64,000 nucleotides of DNA from Nocardioides sp. zg-1228. Lineage in GTDB: Bacteria > Actinomycetota > Actinomycetes > Propionibacteriales > Nocardioidaceae. Of the stretch, positions 24,535 to 33,246 are shown one piece after another. Under the pieces are notes generated by a model. It was not told where the DNA came from. It made no database searches and saw only the letters and a list, made by a program, of their open reading frames with translations. The stretch lies in NCBI RefSeq assembly GCF_017086465.1, contig NZ_CP070961.1, positions 1,550,001-1,614,000 of the forward strand, given 5' to 3'. Position 1 is the stretch's first letter; each line of letters starts with the position of its first letter. The position numbers were made by a program, and so were the translations under genes.

Positions 24535-24879
24535 GTGGCGGCTGACGACCACGGTGTGTACGCCATCTCGGTGGCGGCCTCGATGGTCTCGATGGAGATC
24601 CAGAACCTGCGCGTCTACGAGCGGCGCGGGCTGCTGCGCCCCGACCGCACGGAGGGCGGCACCCGGCTCTACAGCGCCGACGACGTCGCGCGCCTCGCGC
24701 GGATCCGCGACCTGCTGGCCGACGGGCTCAACCTCGCCGGCGTCGCCCGGGTGCTGGACCTCGAGGACGAGGTCGACCGGCTCCGGGCGCGGCTCGACGA
24801 GGCGGGCGATGAGTCGGGCAATGAGTCGGGCGATGAGTCGGGCGATGAGTCGGGCGATGAGCGGCGGGAGTCAGCCTGA
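24535..24879 (+). CDS. MerR/HspR-type transcriptional regulator with acidic repeat tail
   Basis: The 114-residue protein (GTG 24535, ribosome site GAGGAGG at 24521-24527) has one MerR helix-turn-helix and wing. It starts YAISVAASMVSMEIQNLRVYERRGLL and continues with GGTRLYSADDVARL and a dimerisation helix (DLEDEVDRLRARLDE). The fit is to HspR-like repressors that control small heat-shock genes, and it is divergent from hsp20. Residues about 91-110 are repeats of Asp-Glu-Ser-Gly encoded by a 12-bp tandem array. The gene overlaps the opposed exonuclease gene by 9 bp. Confidence 0.85.
   Translation: MAADDHGVYAISVAASMVSMEIQNLRVYERRGLLRPDRTEGGTRLYSADDVARLARIRDLLADGLNLAGVARVLDLEDEVDRLRARLDEAGDESGNESGDESGDESGDERRESA
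24804..24863. repeat. 12-bp tandem repeat, about five units
   Basis: The unit is GGGCGATGAGTC; the second copy has one change (GGGCAATGAGTC) and the fifth is diverging. It encodes the Asp-Glu-Ser-Gly tail of the MerR-type regulator. Since 12 bp is a multiple of three, copy-number change would alter tail length without breaking the frame. Confidence 0.85.
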
Positions 24880-25854
24880 CGCCGGCCGGCCGGTGAGCAC
24901 CCGCACCGCGAAGTCGGTGGTGAAGTCGTTGTCGAGGAAGCCGACCACCTTGGTCACCCGGTCGAGGTCGAGCGGCAGCAGCCCGCGCGAGCCGGGCACG
25001 TCGGGGGTGAGCCCGAGGTCGAGGTCGTCGCGGCCCGACATCATCGCGACGTTGAAGTCGTAGCGCTCGCGGGCGCCGTCGGCGCGCAGCCGGCGTACGA
25101 CGGTGCTGCCGACGCGGCGACCGCCCGTCTCGGCCGCCCAGTCGTCGAGGGCCGCACGCAGCCCGTCGCCGTCGTTGTGGTCGACGTCGGCCCAGGCGGC
25201 GTCCATCGACCCGGCGACGTCGAGCAGGATCGCGGCGGTCTTCTCGCCGATGCCCTGCACGCCCGGCAGGTTGTCGCTGGAGTCGCCGCGCAGCGCCGCG
25301 AACGCGAGGTAGTTGGCCGGGCGCACCCCGTAGAGGTCGAACAGCCGCGCGGGGTTGAGCATCGGCGAGCCGTGGATGCCGCCGTCGATCAGGCGCAGCA
25401 CCCGGGTGTGGGGGCTGATGTGCGCGAAGGCGTCGCGGTCGGAGGTGATGATCACGCAGTCCCAGCCGTTGGCGGTGGCCCAGGTGGCCCCTGACGCGTT
25501 CACGTCGTCGGCCTCCAGCCCGGCCGGGGTCACGGTCGCGAGCCCCAGCGCGTCGAGGAGGGCACCGGCCCGGTCGAGCTGGTCGACGAGCTCGGGGTCC
25601 TTCTCGGCCCGCCCGGCCTTGTAGTCGGGGTAGCGGTCGCGCCGCAGCGAGCCCGTGCGGTCGTCGAGGCCGAAGACCACGGCGTCGGGGGCGAACGAGT
25701 CGATCGACTCGAGGATCTGGCGGAGCATCCCGTGCAGTGCCCAGATGGGCCGGCCCTGGCGGTCGCGGAGCCCGGTGTGCGAGCGGGCGTGGTGGTTGCG
25801 GTGGAGCAGCGACGGCGCGTCGACGACGAGCAGCAGGCGACGGGACCGGGTCAT
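24871..25854 (-). CDS. 5'-3' exonuclease, PolI N-terminal (FEN) type
   Basis: The 327-residue protein has the stand-alone FEN-type domain found at the start of PolA. Key parts are LLLVVDAPSLLHRNHHA (metal-binding Asp), VVFGLDDRTGSLRRDRYPDYKAGR (the arch and basic motif), GLEADDVNA and IITSDRDAFA (acidic pairs), and the helix-hairpin-helix segment GDSSDNLPGVQGIGEKTAAILL. It should remove RNA primers or flaps during replication and repair. It lies convergent to the MerR gene, with a 9-bp overlap. Confidence 0.9.
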   Translation of the reverse strand: MTRSRRLLLVVDAPSLLHRNHHARSHTGLRDRQGRPIWALHGMLRQILESIDSFAPDAVVFGLDDRTGSLRRDRYPDYKAGRAEKDPELVDQLDRAGALLDALGLATVTPAGLEADDVNASGATWATANGWDCVIITSDRDAFAHISPHTRVLRLIDGGIHGSPMLNPARLFDLYGVRPANYLAFAALRGDSSDNLPGVQGIGEKTAAILLDVAGSMDAAWADVDHNDGDGLRAALDDWAAETGGRRVGSTVVRRLRADGARERYDFNVAMMSGRDDLDLGLTPDVPGSRGLLPLDLDRVTKVVGFLDNDFTTDFAVRVLTGRPASG

Positions 25855-25955
25855 CGGGCGGTGGGGTGCGCCGGGCCGGTCATGCGCCCACGATAGCGAG
25901 CGGCCAGCGTCCTAGGCTCGGGGGTGACAACCCCGTCCACCCCAGGAGTGAGACC

Positions 25956-26279
25956 TTGATCTTCATCACCGCGAAGTTCTCCGTGAAGCCCGATCACGCC
26001 GACGACTGGCCCGAGATCTCGCGCGCCTTCACCGAGGCGACGCGCGCCGAGGAGGGCTGCCTGTGGTTCGACTGGTCGCGGAGCCTGGCCGACCCCCACG
26101 AGTACGTCCTCGTCGAGGCCTTCCGCGACGGTGCGGCCGGGGCTGCCCACGTCGGCTCGGAGCACTTCAAGGCCGCCCAGGCCGAGCTCCCGCAGTACCT
26201 CGCCCGCACCCCGGACATCGTGAGCACCGAGGTCGACCAGGACGGCTGGAACGAGCTCGGCGAGATGCGGGTCGGCTGA
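25956..26279 (+). CDS. Antibiotic biosynthesis monooxygenase (ABM/YgiN) domain protein
   Basis: The 107-residue protein has the ferredoxin-like ABM fold: the first strand IFITAKFSVKPDHADDW, the middle EEGCLWFDWSRSLADPHEYVLVEAF, and the helix AHVGSEHFKAAQAELPQYL. Family members are small quinol or polyketide monooxygenases or their structural relatives, so the reaction here is not assigned. The start appears to be TTG 25956, placed 7 nt after AGGAG (25944-25948). The earlier GTG at 25949 runs straight into a stop. Confidence 0.83.
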   Translation: MIFITAKFSVKPDHADDWPEISRAFTEATRAEEGCLWFDWSRSLADPHEYVLVEAFRDGAAGAAHVGSEHFKAAQAELPQYLARTPDIVSTEVDQDGWNELGEMRVG

Positions 26280-26309
26280 CCGGTGGGTGGGTGAGGCGCC
26301 GCGGCCCGG

Positions 26310-26981
26310 TCAGGAGGGCGGGTGGCTGACGTCGACGACGAGGCGCGGCGGGTCGGTGAGCGCGAACGCCCGGAAGGGGCGCGCGTCGCCGTCGAGGCCC
26401 ACGAACACCTGGAGGTATCCCTCGAACCAGCCGCCGACGCGGACCTCGGCCAGGTCACCGGACGGGCCGAGGCGACGGGGGGTCTCGTAGGACCCCGGCT
26501 CGGGCATGGCGGTGCCGGACGCGCTGATCGTCAGGACGCGGTCACCCTCGAGCGGCACGATCTCGCCGCTGCCCTCGGCGACTGCCTGGTCGGCAAACTC
26601 CACGGCCCAGCCCGGCGCACCGCTGCCGGCGAGCTCCAGCACCAGCCGGTCGAAGCCGTCGTGCTCGCCGAGGCGCACGTCGGCCAGCTGCAGGTCCCAC
26701 TCGCCGGAGGGCTCGCTGAGCTGCACCTCGGTGGCCGGACCGAATGCGGGCCCGTCGGGCGTCGCCGGCGCGGTCGGCGGCTCCGTGCTGGGCTCGGTCG
26801 CCGGCTCCGTGCTGGGCTCGCTCGGCGGCTCGGTGCTGGGCTCGGTGGGCTCGCTGGTGGGCTCGGTGGCGGGCGGATCGGTCGCGCTCACCCCGGTGGG
26901 CGTGACGCCGGTGCCGCACGCGGCCAGCAGCAGCCCGCCCGCCGTCACGGCGAGTGCTGCTCCCACACCACGCCTCATCAT
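26310..26981 (-). CDS. Lipoprotein with Glu-Pro-Ser/Thr linker and AMIN-like domain
   Basis: The 223-residue protein (ATG 26981 or 26978) has a lipoprotein signal peptide ending LLLAAC. A linker of about 45 residues follows, made of Thr/Ser-Glu-Pro units such as ATEPTSEPTEPSTEP, typical of surface lipoproteins that reach across the wall. The C-terminal domain (about 80-223) contains GFDRLVLELAGSG, VRVGGWFEGYLQVFVGLDG and LVVDVSHPP, matching AMIN-like domains that may bind wall polymers. It is last in a minus-strand pair with the reductase gene. Confidence 0.8.
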   Translation of the reverse strand: MMRRGVGAALAVTAGGLLLAACGTGVTPTGVSATDPPATEPTSEPTEPSTEPPSEPSTEPATEPSTEPPTAPATPDGPAFGPATEVQLSEPSGEWDLQLADVRLGEHDGFDRLVLELAGSGAPGWAVEFADQAVAEGSGEIVPLEGDRVLTISASGTAMPEPGSYETPRRLGPSGDLAEVRVGGWFEGYLQVFVGLDGDARPFRAFALTDPPRLVVDVSHPPS

Positions 26982-27084
26982 CGTCCCCGTCCCGTCGTTC
27001 GGTGGCCGTCGGGCGCTCCTCGCGCCCCGTGCGCCCAGCCTAGGGGCCGCGGCGTCGCGCGCGCGTGACCCCGCGGCGTGGGTG

Positions 27085-28062
27085 TCACGGGCGCAGCAGG
27101 ATCTTGCCGCGTCGCCCCGGCGCCGCACTGGCACGCGCGGCGTCGGCGATCTCGTCGAGGCCGTAGACCTTCTCGACCGGCAGCGTCAGCGTCCCGGACG
27201 CGATGCCGGTGACCAGCTCACCCATCAGCGCTGCCCGCTTGTCGCGCGCCATGGCGGGGAAGACCTTGCTGCCCCAGAAGCCCTTGATGACGACCTGCTT
27301 GAAGATCACGTCACCCGAGCTGATCTCCATCGTGGGCGAGGCCATGGCGCCGAAGACCACCAGCACCCCGTCCTCCGCCAGGAGGGAGACGACGTCGCCG
27401 GCCGAGGTGCCTCCGACCGAGTCGACGCCGGCGACGACGGGCGCCTCGCCGACGATCTCGCGCACCCGCTCGCGCCAGCCGTCGTCGTCGGTCGCGACGA
27501 CCCGCTCGATGCCCTGCTCGCGCAGCTCGCCGACGCCGTCGGAGCGGCGGACGAGGCCGAGGACGTTGACGCCGCGCGCCGCGGCCAGCTGGGCGACCAG
27601 GCGGCCGACCGCGCCGTTGGCGGCGTTCTGCACGATCCAGTCGCCCTCGGAGACCTCGAGGAAGTCGAGCAGCGCGATGGCGCTGAACGGCATCGAGACC
27701 AGCTGCGCGGCGGCCTCGTCGCTGATGCCGTCGGGCACGGGGGTCAGCCCGGCTGCCGGGGCGACGACCCGCTCGGCCCAGGCGCCGAAGGTGCCGCCCG
27801 TGGCGACGCGCTGGCCGACGGTGAGACCGTCGACGCCCTCGCCGAGCGCCTCCACCACGCCGACCAGCTCGGTGCCGGCACGGGCCGGCATCTCGGGCTT
27901 GAAGCCGTAGCTGCCACGCACGGTCCAGAGGTCGTGGTTGTGGATCGGCGAGAGCAGCACGCGCACGAGGGCCTGGCCCGGGCCGGGCTCGGGGTCGGGC
28001 ACCTCCTGGACCGAGAGCACCTCGGAGGGGTCGCCGAACCTGGGCTGGACGAGTGCGCGCAT
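27085..28062 (-). CDS. MDR-family zinc-independent quinone oxidoreductase-like enzyme
   Basis: The 325-residue protein is a medium-chain dehydrogenase/reductase. It has the GroES-like N-terminal half (VRVLLSPIHNHDLWTVRGSYG, PARAGTELVGVVEALGEGV) and a Rossmann half with NAANGAVGRLVAQLAAARG as the NAD(P) motif. The second zinc-site Cys cluster is absent. GVDSVGGTSAG and the final VYGLDEIADA fit quinone-reductase/enoyl-reductase relatives. The exact substrate is unknown. It starts at ATG 28062. Confidence 0.85.
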   Translation of the reverse strand: MRALVQPRFGDPSEVLSVQEVPDPEPGPGQALVRVLLSPIHNHDLWTVRGSYGFKPEMPARAGTELVGVVEALGEGVDGLTVGQRVATGGTFGAWAERVVAPAAGLTPVPDGISDEAAAQLVSMPFSAIALLDFLEVSEGDWIVQNAANGAVGRLVAQLAAARGVNVLGLVRRSDGVGELREQGIERVVATDDDGWRERVREIVGEAPVVAGVDSVGGTSAGDVVSLLAEDGVLVVFGAMASPTMEISSGDVIFKQVVIKGFWGSKVFPAMARDKRAALMGELVTGIASGTLTLPVEKVYGLDEIADAARASAAPGRRGKILLRP

Positions 28063-28184
28063 GGGACTGCCTCTCGGATGAAGGTCGAACGGACAGAGGG
28101 CACAACCACCGATCCGGGCCGGCTATGCCGGACCGTGCCCATGGGGGTGAGGTCGGAGCGGCGCGAGCGGCGCACGCTGGGGGC

Positions 28185-28484
28185 ATGCCCGGCGACCCGA
28201 CACCCGGCGCGCCGTCGGGCCGGCCCGCGACGGCCGATGTGGATCGGCGGCTCGAGGCGAGCATCCTCGAGCTGCTGGCCCGCCGCGCCCCCACCTCGAC
28301 GATCTGCCCGTCCGACGCGGCGCGGGCGGTCGGCGACGCCGACTCGTGGCGCGAGCTGATGGAGCCGGCGCGCCGGGCGGCCCGTCGCCTCGTCGACCGG
28401 GGCCGGGTCGAGATCACCCAGGGCGGCCGGGTCGTCGACCCGGCCGCGGCCACCGGACCGATCCGCATCCGGCTGCGGCGTTGA
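28185..28484 (+). CDS. DUF3253 protein
   Basis: The 99-residue protein starts at ATG 28185. After a Pro/Gly-rich lead it has the DUF3253 winged-helix pattern: VDRRLEASILELLARRAPTS, ICPSDAARAVG, WRELMEPARRAARRL and GRVEITQGGRVVDP. It probably binds nucleic acid, but this is not established. It lies between two minus-strand genes. Confidence 0.8.
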   Translation: MPGDPTPGAPSGRPATADVDRRLEASILELLARRAPTSTICPSDAARAVGDADSWRELMEPARRAARRLVDRGRVEITQGGRVVDPAAATGPIRIRLRR

Positions 28485-28499
28485 CGCGTCGGCGCCCGG

Positions 28500-29927
28500 T
28501 CAGGGCATGACGGGCGGGACGAACTCAAAGGTCATCCCGAGCAGCCACAGCAGGATCAGCACGACCGGCAGGTGGAAGACGAACTGCAGGAAGGTGAATC
28601 CGACGAGGTCGCGGGCACGCACCCCGAGCACCGCCAGCAGAGGCAGCATGAAGAACGGGTTGACCAGGTTGGGCAGCGCCTCGGCGGCGTTGTAGATCTG
28701 CACCGTCCAGCCGAGGTTCATCCCGACGTCGGTGGCCGACTGCATGACGTACGGCGCCTCCACCAGCCACTTGCCCCCACCGGACGGGACGAGGAGCCCG
28801 AGCAGCGCCGTGTAGATGGCGATGACGACGGCGAACGCGCCGCCGCCGCCGATGTCGGTGAACAGGTCGGCGAGGTGCTCGGAGACGGTGATCCCGCCGC
28901 GGCCCTCGGCGCGGGTCAGCACGGCGGCCATCGCGGCGTACAGCGGGAACTGCACCAGCACGCCGGCGGTGGTCGGCACGGCCTTGGTGACCGCGTTGAG
29001 GAACCCGCGCGGGGTGCCGTGGAGGACCAGGCCGAGGATCAGGAACACCATGAGGTAGCCGTTGAGGCTGCTGATCACGGTGAGGAAGGGCAGGGTCGCG
29101 AGCTGGTGGACGAGCCAGCCGAGGGTCAGCAGCCCGACGAGGGCCGGCAGCACCCGCGAGTACTCGAGGCGCTCGCCGGGACGGGTGCGCGGCGCCATCG
29201 GCTCGACCTCGTCGGAGAGGTCGACGTCCATGTCCTCGGCCGTGCGGACCGCGTCGCCCTGTGGCGCCGACGCCCAGGCGACGGCGACGCTGAGGACGAT
29301 GAGGACGACCGCCATCACGAGCGACTGCCAGGTGAGGATCGTCGCGCCGAAGTCGAGGACACCGGTGATCTCGAGCAGCTCCGGCGGCAGCGACGCCGGG
29401 GTCGCCTGCAGCTGGGCGGCGGACGAGGACAGGCCGAGCGCCCAGACCGCGCCGAGGCCGAGGTAGGCCGCCGCGCCGAGCGCCCGGTAGTCGGCGCGCA
29501 GGTCGGCGCGGCGCGCGATCGCCCGGGCCAGCAAGCCGCTGAAGACCAGGCTGAGCCCCCAGTTGAGCATCGACACCACGCACGACAGCAGCGCGACGAA
29601 CGCCACGGCACCGCGCGGCGTCGAGGGGTAGAGCGCGATGCGCTCGATGATCCGCGCGACCGGCGGGGACGTGGCGACGACGTAGCCGGTCAGCACGACC
29701 ATCGCCATCTGCAGCGTGAACGTCGCGAGGTCCCAGAAGCCGCCGCCGAAGGTCTCCGCCACCGTGACCGGGCTCGAGCCGTTGACCATCGCCGCGACCG
29801 ACACCAGCACGACGCCGGCGAGGGCGAAGACGTAGGCGTCGGGGAACCACTTCTCGGTCCATGCGGCGCTGCGCTGGGCGAGGCGGGCGAGGCCGCGTTC
29901 TTCCTGGGTCTCCGAGACTGTCGACAT
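28500..29927 (-). CDS. AtoE-family short-chain fatty acid transporter
   Basis: The 475-residue membrane protein has about eleven hydrophobic segments and matches the AtoE family, whose E. coli member takes up short-chain fatty acids. Family signatures are KWFPDAYVFALAGVVLV near the start, GGGFWDLATFTLQM, the loop MLNWGLSLVFSGLLARAIARR, VPSGGGKWLVEAPYVM, and the C-terminal NPFFMLPLLAVLGVRARDLVG. It is alone on the minus strand. Acetate metabolism genes pta-ackA occur further on, but no direct link is visible. Confidence 0.88.
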   Translation of the reverse strand: MSTVSETQEERGLARLAQRSAAWTEKWFPDAYVFALAGVVLVSVAAMVNGSSPVTVAETFGGGFWDLATFTLQMAMVVLTGYVVATSPPVARIIERIALYPSTPRGAVAFVALLSCVVSMLNWGLSLVFSGLLARAIARRADLRADYRALGAAAYLGLGAVWALGLSSSAAQLQATPASLPPELLEITGVLDFGATILTWQSLVMAVVLIVLSVAVAWASAPQGDAVRTAEDMDVDLSDEVEPMAPRTRPGERLEYSRVLPALVGLLTLGWLVHQLATLPFLTVISSLNGYLMVFLILGLVLHGTPRGFLNAVTKAVPTTAGVLVQFPLYAAMAAVLTRAEGRGGITVSEHLADLFTDIGGGGAFAVVIAIYTALLGLLVPSGGGKWLVEAPYVMQSATDVGMNLGWTVQIYNAAEALPNLVNPFFMLPLLAVLGVRARDLVGFTFLQFVFHLPVVLILLWLLGMTFEFVPPVMP

Positions 29928-30017
29928 GGAGCAGCAACGTAGCGGAGTGCGCGTCGGTTGACGCGTGCGCCGGCGGCGCTCGTGTGCGACACCTCCGCAC
30001 CGATCGACTGAGCCGGC

Positions 30018-30047
30018 TCCGCCCGGAGCGGATCCGCCCCGGGCGGA
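30018..30047. promoter_or_regulatory. Two tandem PopR-like operators upstream of clpP
   Basis: Two abutting 15-bp dyads occur: TCCGCC-CGG-AGCGGA (30018-30032) and TCCGCC-CCG-GGCGGA (30033-30047). Together they form a 30-bp palindrome with 28 matched positions. The published Streptomyces lividans PopR site is TCTGCC-N3-GGCAGA, the same arrangement with one base changed per half. The sites lie 41 bp before the clpP start, and a PopR-like gene lies just downstream of the operon. Confidence 0.75.
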
Positions 30048-30088
30048 ACGCCCTGTGGCGCCCGCCCGGCGCCCGTCAGGCTGGCGGC

Positions 30089-30700
30089 ATGACCACCCAC
30101 ACCACCTCCGGCATCGAGGACGAGCTCGTCCGCCGCCTGATGCTCCAGCGGATCATCGTCCTGGGCGAGGAGCTGCGCGAGGACAACGGCAACCGCCTCA
30201 TGCACCAGCTGCTGCTCCTGTCGGCCGAGGATCCCCGCGCCGACATCAGCCTCTGGATCAACTCCCCGGGCGGCTCGGTGTCGTCGATGCTCGCCGTCCA
30301 CGACGTCATGCAGCTGATCCCCAACGACGTCAGCACGCTCGCGATGGGCATGGCCGCCAGCGCCGGGCAGTTCCTCCTCTCCGCCGGCACACCCGGCAAG
30401 CGCTACGCGCTGCCGCACTCGCGGGTCCTGCTCCACCAGGGATCCGCGGGCATCGGCGGCACGGCCGTCGACATCGAGATCCAGGCCGACGACCTGCGGC
30501 ACACCCGCGACACCGTGCTCGGGCTGATCTCCGAGCACACGGGGCAGGACCGCGAGACCGTCGAGCGCGACTCGCGCCGCGACCGATGGTTCAGCGCTCC
30601 CGACGCCCTGGCCTACGGCTTCGTCGACCAGGTGATCAGCTCGGTCGATCACGTGACGCCGGCGCGCGCCCGCACCGTCGGCCTGGCGGGTGTGCGATGA
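30089..30700 (+). CDS. clpP: ClpP protease subunit with intact catalytic triad (ClpP3/P4 type)
   Basis: The 203-residue protein is a ClpP subunit, the proteolytic chamber that works with Clp ATPases. The active site is complete: Ser91 in [10 protein letters not shown], His116 in SRVLLHQ, and Asp165 in DSRRDRW. The spacing (25 and 49 residues) equals that of E. coli ClpP. It has no propeptide-like N-terminal extension. It overlaps the next clpP gene by 4 bp (ATGA), and both lie behind a tandem PopR-like operator. This matches the conditional clpP3-clpP4 operon of Streptomyces rather than the housekeeping clpP1-clpP2. Confidence 0.93.
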   Translation: MTTHTTSGIEDELVRRLMLQRIIVLGEELREDNGNRLMHQLLLLSAEDPRADISLWINSPGGSVSSMLAVHDVMQLIPNDVSTLAMGMAASAGQFLLSAGTPGKRYALPHSRVLLHQGSAGIGGTAVDIEIQADDLRHTRDTVLGLISEHTGQDRETVERDSRRDRWFSAPDALAYGFVDQVISSVDHVTPARARTVGLAGVR

Positions 30701-31299
30701 GCAGCTACGCGATCCCGTACGTCGTGCAGCAGACGCCGCGCGGCGAGCGCACCCTCGACCTCTACTCCCGCCTGCTGTCCGAGCGGATCGTCTACCTCGG
30801 CACGGAGATCGACGACGGCGTGGCCAACACGGTCATCGCCCAGCTGCTCCACCTCGCCTCGGAGAACTCCGAGCTCCCGATCAGCCTCTACGTCAACTCG
30901 CCCGGCGGGTCGATCACCGCGATGCTGGCCGTCTACGACGCGATGCAGTTCGTGCGGCCGCCGGTCGAGACCGTCTGCGTCGGACAGGCCGCGTGGACCG
31001 CCGCGGTCCTGCTGGCCGGCGGAGCACCCGGTCGCCGCGCGATCCTGCCCCACGGCCGGGTCGTGCTGCACCAGCCCGCCACCCAGGGACGCGGCACCAT
31101 CCCCGACCTGATCCTGGAGGCCGACGAGGTGGCACGCGTGCGGCTGCTGCTCGAGGAGGTGCTGGCCCGGCACACGGGCCGCACCGCGGAGCAGATCCGG
31201 CAGGACACCGACCGGACGCTCGTGCTGCCGGGAGCGGCCGCCGTGGACTACGGGATCGTCGACACCGTGCTGCACGAGCAGGGCCCGGCGCTGGGCTGA
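30697..31299 (+). CDS. ClpP-like subunit lacking catalytic Ser and Asp
   Basis: This 200-residue protein is clearly ClpP-like: [31 protein letters not shown] and YGIVDTVL. The catalytic positions are changed. The nucleophile position in [12 protein letters not shown] is Trp100 (TGG, one base from TCG Ser), and the third triad residue, 49 residues after His125, is Thr174 (DTDRT instead of DTDRD). Only His125 remains. With two independent losses and an otherwise intact, coupled reading frame, it is probably a structural or regulatory pseudo-subunit that pairs with the active ClpP, like ClpR in plastids and cyanobacteria. Confidence 0.9.
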   Translation: MSSYAIPYVVQQTPRGERTLDLYSRLLSERIVYLGTEIDDGVANTVIAQLLHLASENSELPISLYVNSPGGSITAMLAVYDAMQFVRPPVETVCVGQAAWTAAVLLAGGAPGRRAILPHGRVVLHQPATQGRGTIPDLILEADEVARVRLLLEEVLARHTGRTAEQIRQDTDRTLVLPGAAAVDYGIVDTVLHEQGPALG

Positions 31300-31349
31300 C
31301 AGGCGGGCAGGGAGGGCGGGGAGGGCGCGGCGGGGCGGGCCCGGGCGGG

Positions 31350-31673
31350 TCAGGCGGCCAGGGCGAGGGCGTCCGGTCGGCCGGCACGCACCGCGAGCCG
31401 CCGCACGCTCAACTCGAGCGCGCCGGCGATGGCGTGCAGCATCTCCGACGACGGGTCCTTGAGGCCGCGCTCCACCTCGGAGAGGTACTGCACCGACACT
31501 CCCGCGCGGCCCGCGACGTCGACGAGCCGCTCGCCGCGCCGCCGGCGCTCGCGGTGCAGCTCGCGTCCGACGAGCTCGCGCCACAGCGGCTCGGGCGCCT
31601 GGTCTGCCGACTCGTCCGGCGGGCGGGCGAGGCGACCGGTCGCGGGATCGGGGAACCGCACGATGTCTCCCAT
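31350..31673 (-). CDS. popR: PopR/ClgR-like XRE-family regulator
   Basis: The 107-residue protein has one XRE helix-turn-helix (about 35-95): LWRELVGRELHRERRRRG, LVDVAGRAGVSVQYLSEVERG and PSSEMLHAIAGALEL. This is the pattern of ClgR and PopR, actinobacterial activators of clp genes. The protein ends ALALAA. In Streptomyces PopR, the C-terminal Ala-Ala marks the protein for ClpP-dependent decay, so this one may be controlled the same way. The gene converges on the clpP pair, 50 bp away, and the tandem operator at 30018-30047 is its likely target. Confidence 0.82.
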   Translation of the reverse strand: MGDIVRFPDPATGRLARPPDESADQAPEPLWRELVGRELHRERRRRGERLVDVAGRAGVSVQYLSEVERGLKDPSSEMLHAIAGALELSVRRLAVRAGRPDALALAA

Positions 31674-31724
31674 GTGCTCGAACCTAGCTCCTCGGGGTCG
31701 GTTGCCCTCACGCGTTCTGCTCAG

Positions 31725-31739
31725 CGCGGAACGTCCGCG
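31725..31739. promoter_or_regulatory. Dyad between selO and the popR-like gene
   Basis: CGCGGA-ACG-TCCGCG is a perfect 15-bp dyad located 52 bp upstream of the popR-like start and 8 bp after the selO stop. It has the same 6-3-6 layout as the clpP operators but with the half-site order reversed. It may be an operator or a short terminator stem. Confidence 0.3.
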
Positions 31740-31746
31740 GGGCCCT

Positions 31747-33207
31747 TCACGTGCCGCAGAAGGTCTGGTAGCCGGCGAACGACTCGGGAGCCGGCTCGGC
31801 GTAGCGCTCCAGCCCCGGACGCTCGTCGTAGGGCGAGGTGACGGCCTCGACCAGCCGGTCGAACGGGGCGAGGTCGCCCGCGGTGGCGGCGTCCAGCGCC
31901 TCCTCCACGAGGTGGTTGCGCGGCACGTAGACCGGGTTGGTCCGGTCCATCGCGGTCGCGTCGGGTCCCAGGCGCAGCCAGCGGGCGGCCCATGCGTCGA
32001 AGGCGGCGAGGTCGAGGACCAGGCCGCGAGCGGGCTCGGTGTCCCCGCGGGCGGCGGCCCCGAGGCTGCGGAAGAACGACGTGTGGTCGACGTGCTCGGC
32101 CTGGAGCAGGCCGACCAGGTCGGCGACGATGCTCGACGCCTCGGCCGGGTCGACGTCGTCGGGCAGGCCGAGCTTGGCGCGCATCCCGGTCGACCATGCG
32201 GTGGAGTAGAGGTCGCGGAACCTGCCGAGCGACTCGACCGCGAGCGCCACCGCCGCGTCCTGCTCGTCGGCCAGCAGCGGGAGCAGCGACTCGGCGAATC
32301 GGGCGAGGTTCCACTCGGCGACGACGGGCTGGTTGCCGTAGGCGTAGCGCCCGCCGGTGTCGATGGAGCTGTAGACCGTCGCGGGGTCGAAGGCGTCCAT
32401 GAACGCGCACGGGCCGTAGTCGATCGTCTCGCCGGAGATCGTCATGTTGTCGGTGTTCATCACGCCGTGGACGAACCCGACGTGCATCCATTGCGCCACC
32501 AGGGAGGCCTGGGCGGCGACGACGGAGTCGAGGAGCGCGAGGTGGGGGTGGTCTGCCTCGGCCGCGGCCGGGTGGTGGCGGGCGATCGCGTGGTCGGCGA
32601 GGCGGCGCAGCAGGTCGACGTCGTCGCTCGCGCGGGCGTACTGGAACGTGCCCACCCGGAGGTGGCTGCTCGCCACCCGCGCCAGCACGGCTCCCGGCAG
32701 CACCGTCTCGCGCTGCACCGGACGCCCGGTGGCGACGACCGCGAGGCTGCGGGTGGTGGGGATCCCGAGTGCGTGCATGGCCTCGCTGACGACGTACTCG
32801 CGCAGCATCGGGCCGACCGCGGCGAGACCGTCGCCGCCGCGGGAGAACGGCGTGCGGCCCGAGCCCTTGAGGTGCAGGTCGCGCAGCCGCCCGTCGTCGT
32901 CGGCGAGCTCGCCGAGCAGGAGGGCGCGGCCGTCGCCCAGGCGCGGTGAGTAGCCGCCGAACTGGTGGCCAGCGTAGGCCTGGGCCACAGGAGTGGCGCC
33001 CTCGGGGAGGAGGGTGCCGGTGAGGAGCCCGAGGCCGTCGGCGCGCAGCCAGTCGGGGTCGAGGCCGAGGTCGGCGGCGAGCAGCGCGTTGAGGGCGAGC
33101 AGCCGCGGATCCGGGGTGGCGACGGCCTGCCACGGCAGGGCCAGCTCGGGCAGCTCGCGCGCGAAGCGGCCGTCGAGGACGAGGGTCGGGGAGGGAGCCG
33201 AGGTCAC
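31747..33207 (-). CDS. selO: SelO-type protein adenylyltransferase (YdiU)
   Basis: SelO is a pseudokinase-fold enzyme that transfers AMP to Ser, Thr or Tyr of redox proteins. The 486-residue protein is of normal length. Conserved parts are [40 protein letters not shown] (inverted ATP-binding loop), [50 protein letters not shown] (catalytic Asn/Asp pair), and [15 protein letters not shown]. The C-terminus keeps one Cys (TFCGT) where many members carry Cys or selenocysteine. No selenocysteine codon is implied. The popR-like gene follows on the same strand after 73 bp. Confidence 0.93.
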   Translation of the reverse strand: MTSAPSPTLVLDGRFARELPELALPWQAVATPDPRLLALNALLAADLGLDPDWLRADGLGLLTGTLLPEGATPVAQAYAGHQFGGYSPRLGDGRALLLGELADDDGRLRDLHLKGSGRTPFSRGGDGLAAVGPMLREYVVSEAMHALGIPTTRSLAVVATGRPVQRETVLPGAVLARVASSHLRVGTFQYARASDDVDLLRRLADHAIARHHPAAAEADHPHLALLDSVVAAQASLVAQWMHVGFVHGVMNTDNMTISGETIDYGPCAFMDAFDPATVYSSIDTGGRYAYGNQPVVAEWNLARFAESLLPLLADEQDAAVALAVESLGRFRDLYSTAWSTGMRAKLGLPDDVDPAEASSIVADLVGLLQAEHVDHTSFFRSLGAAARGDTEPARGLVLDLAAFDAWAARWLRLGPDATAMDRTNPVYVPRNHLVEEALDAATAGDLAPFDRLVEAVTSPYDERPGLERYAEPAPESFAGYQTFCGT

Positions 33208-33246
33208 CTCCTCGACTGTACGCCGACGGCGGGGACGGCCCGTGCG

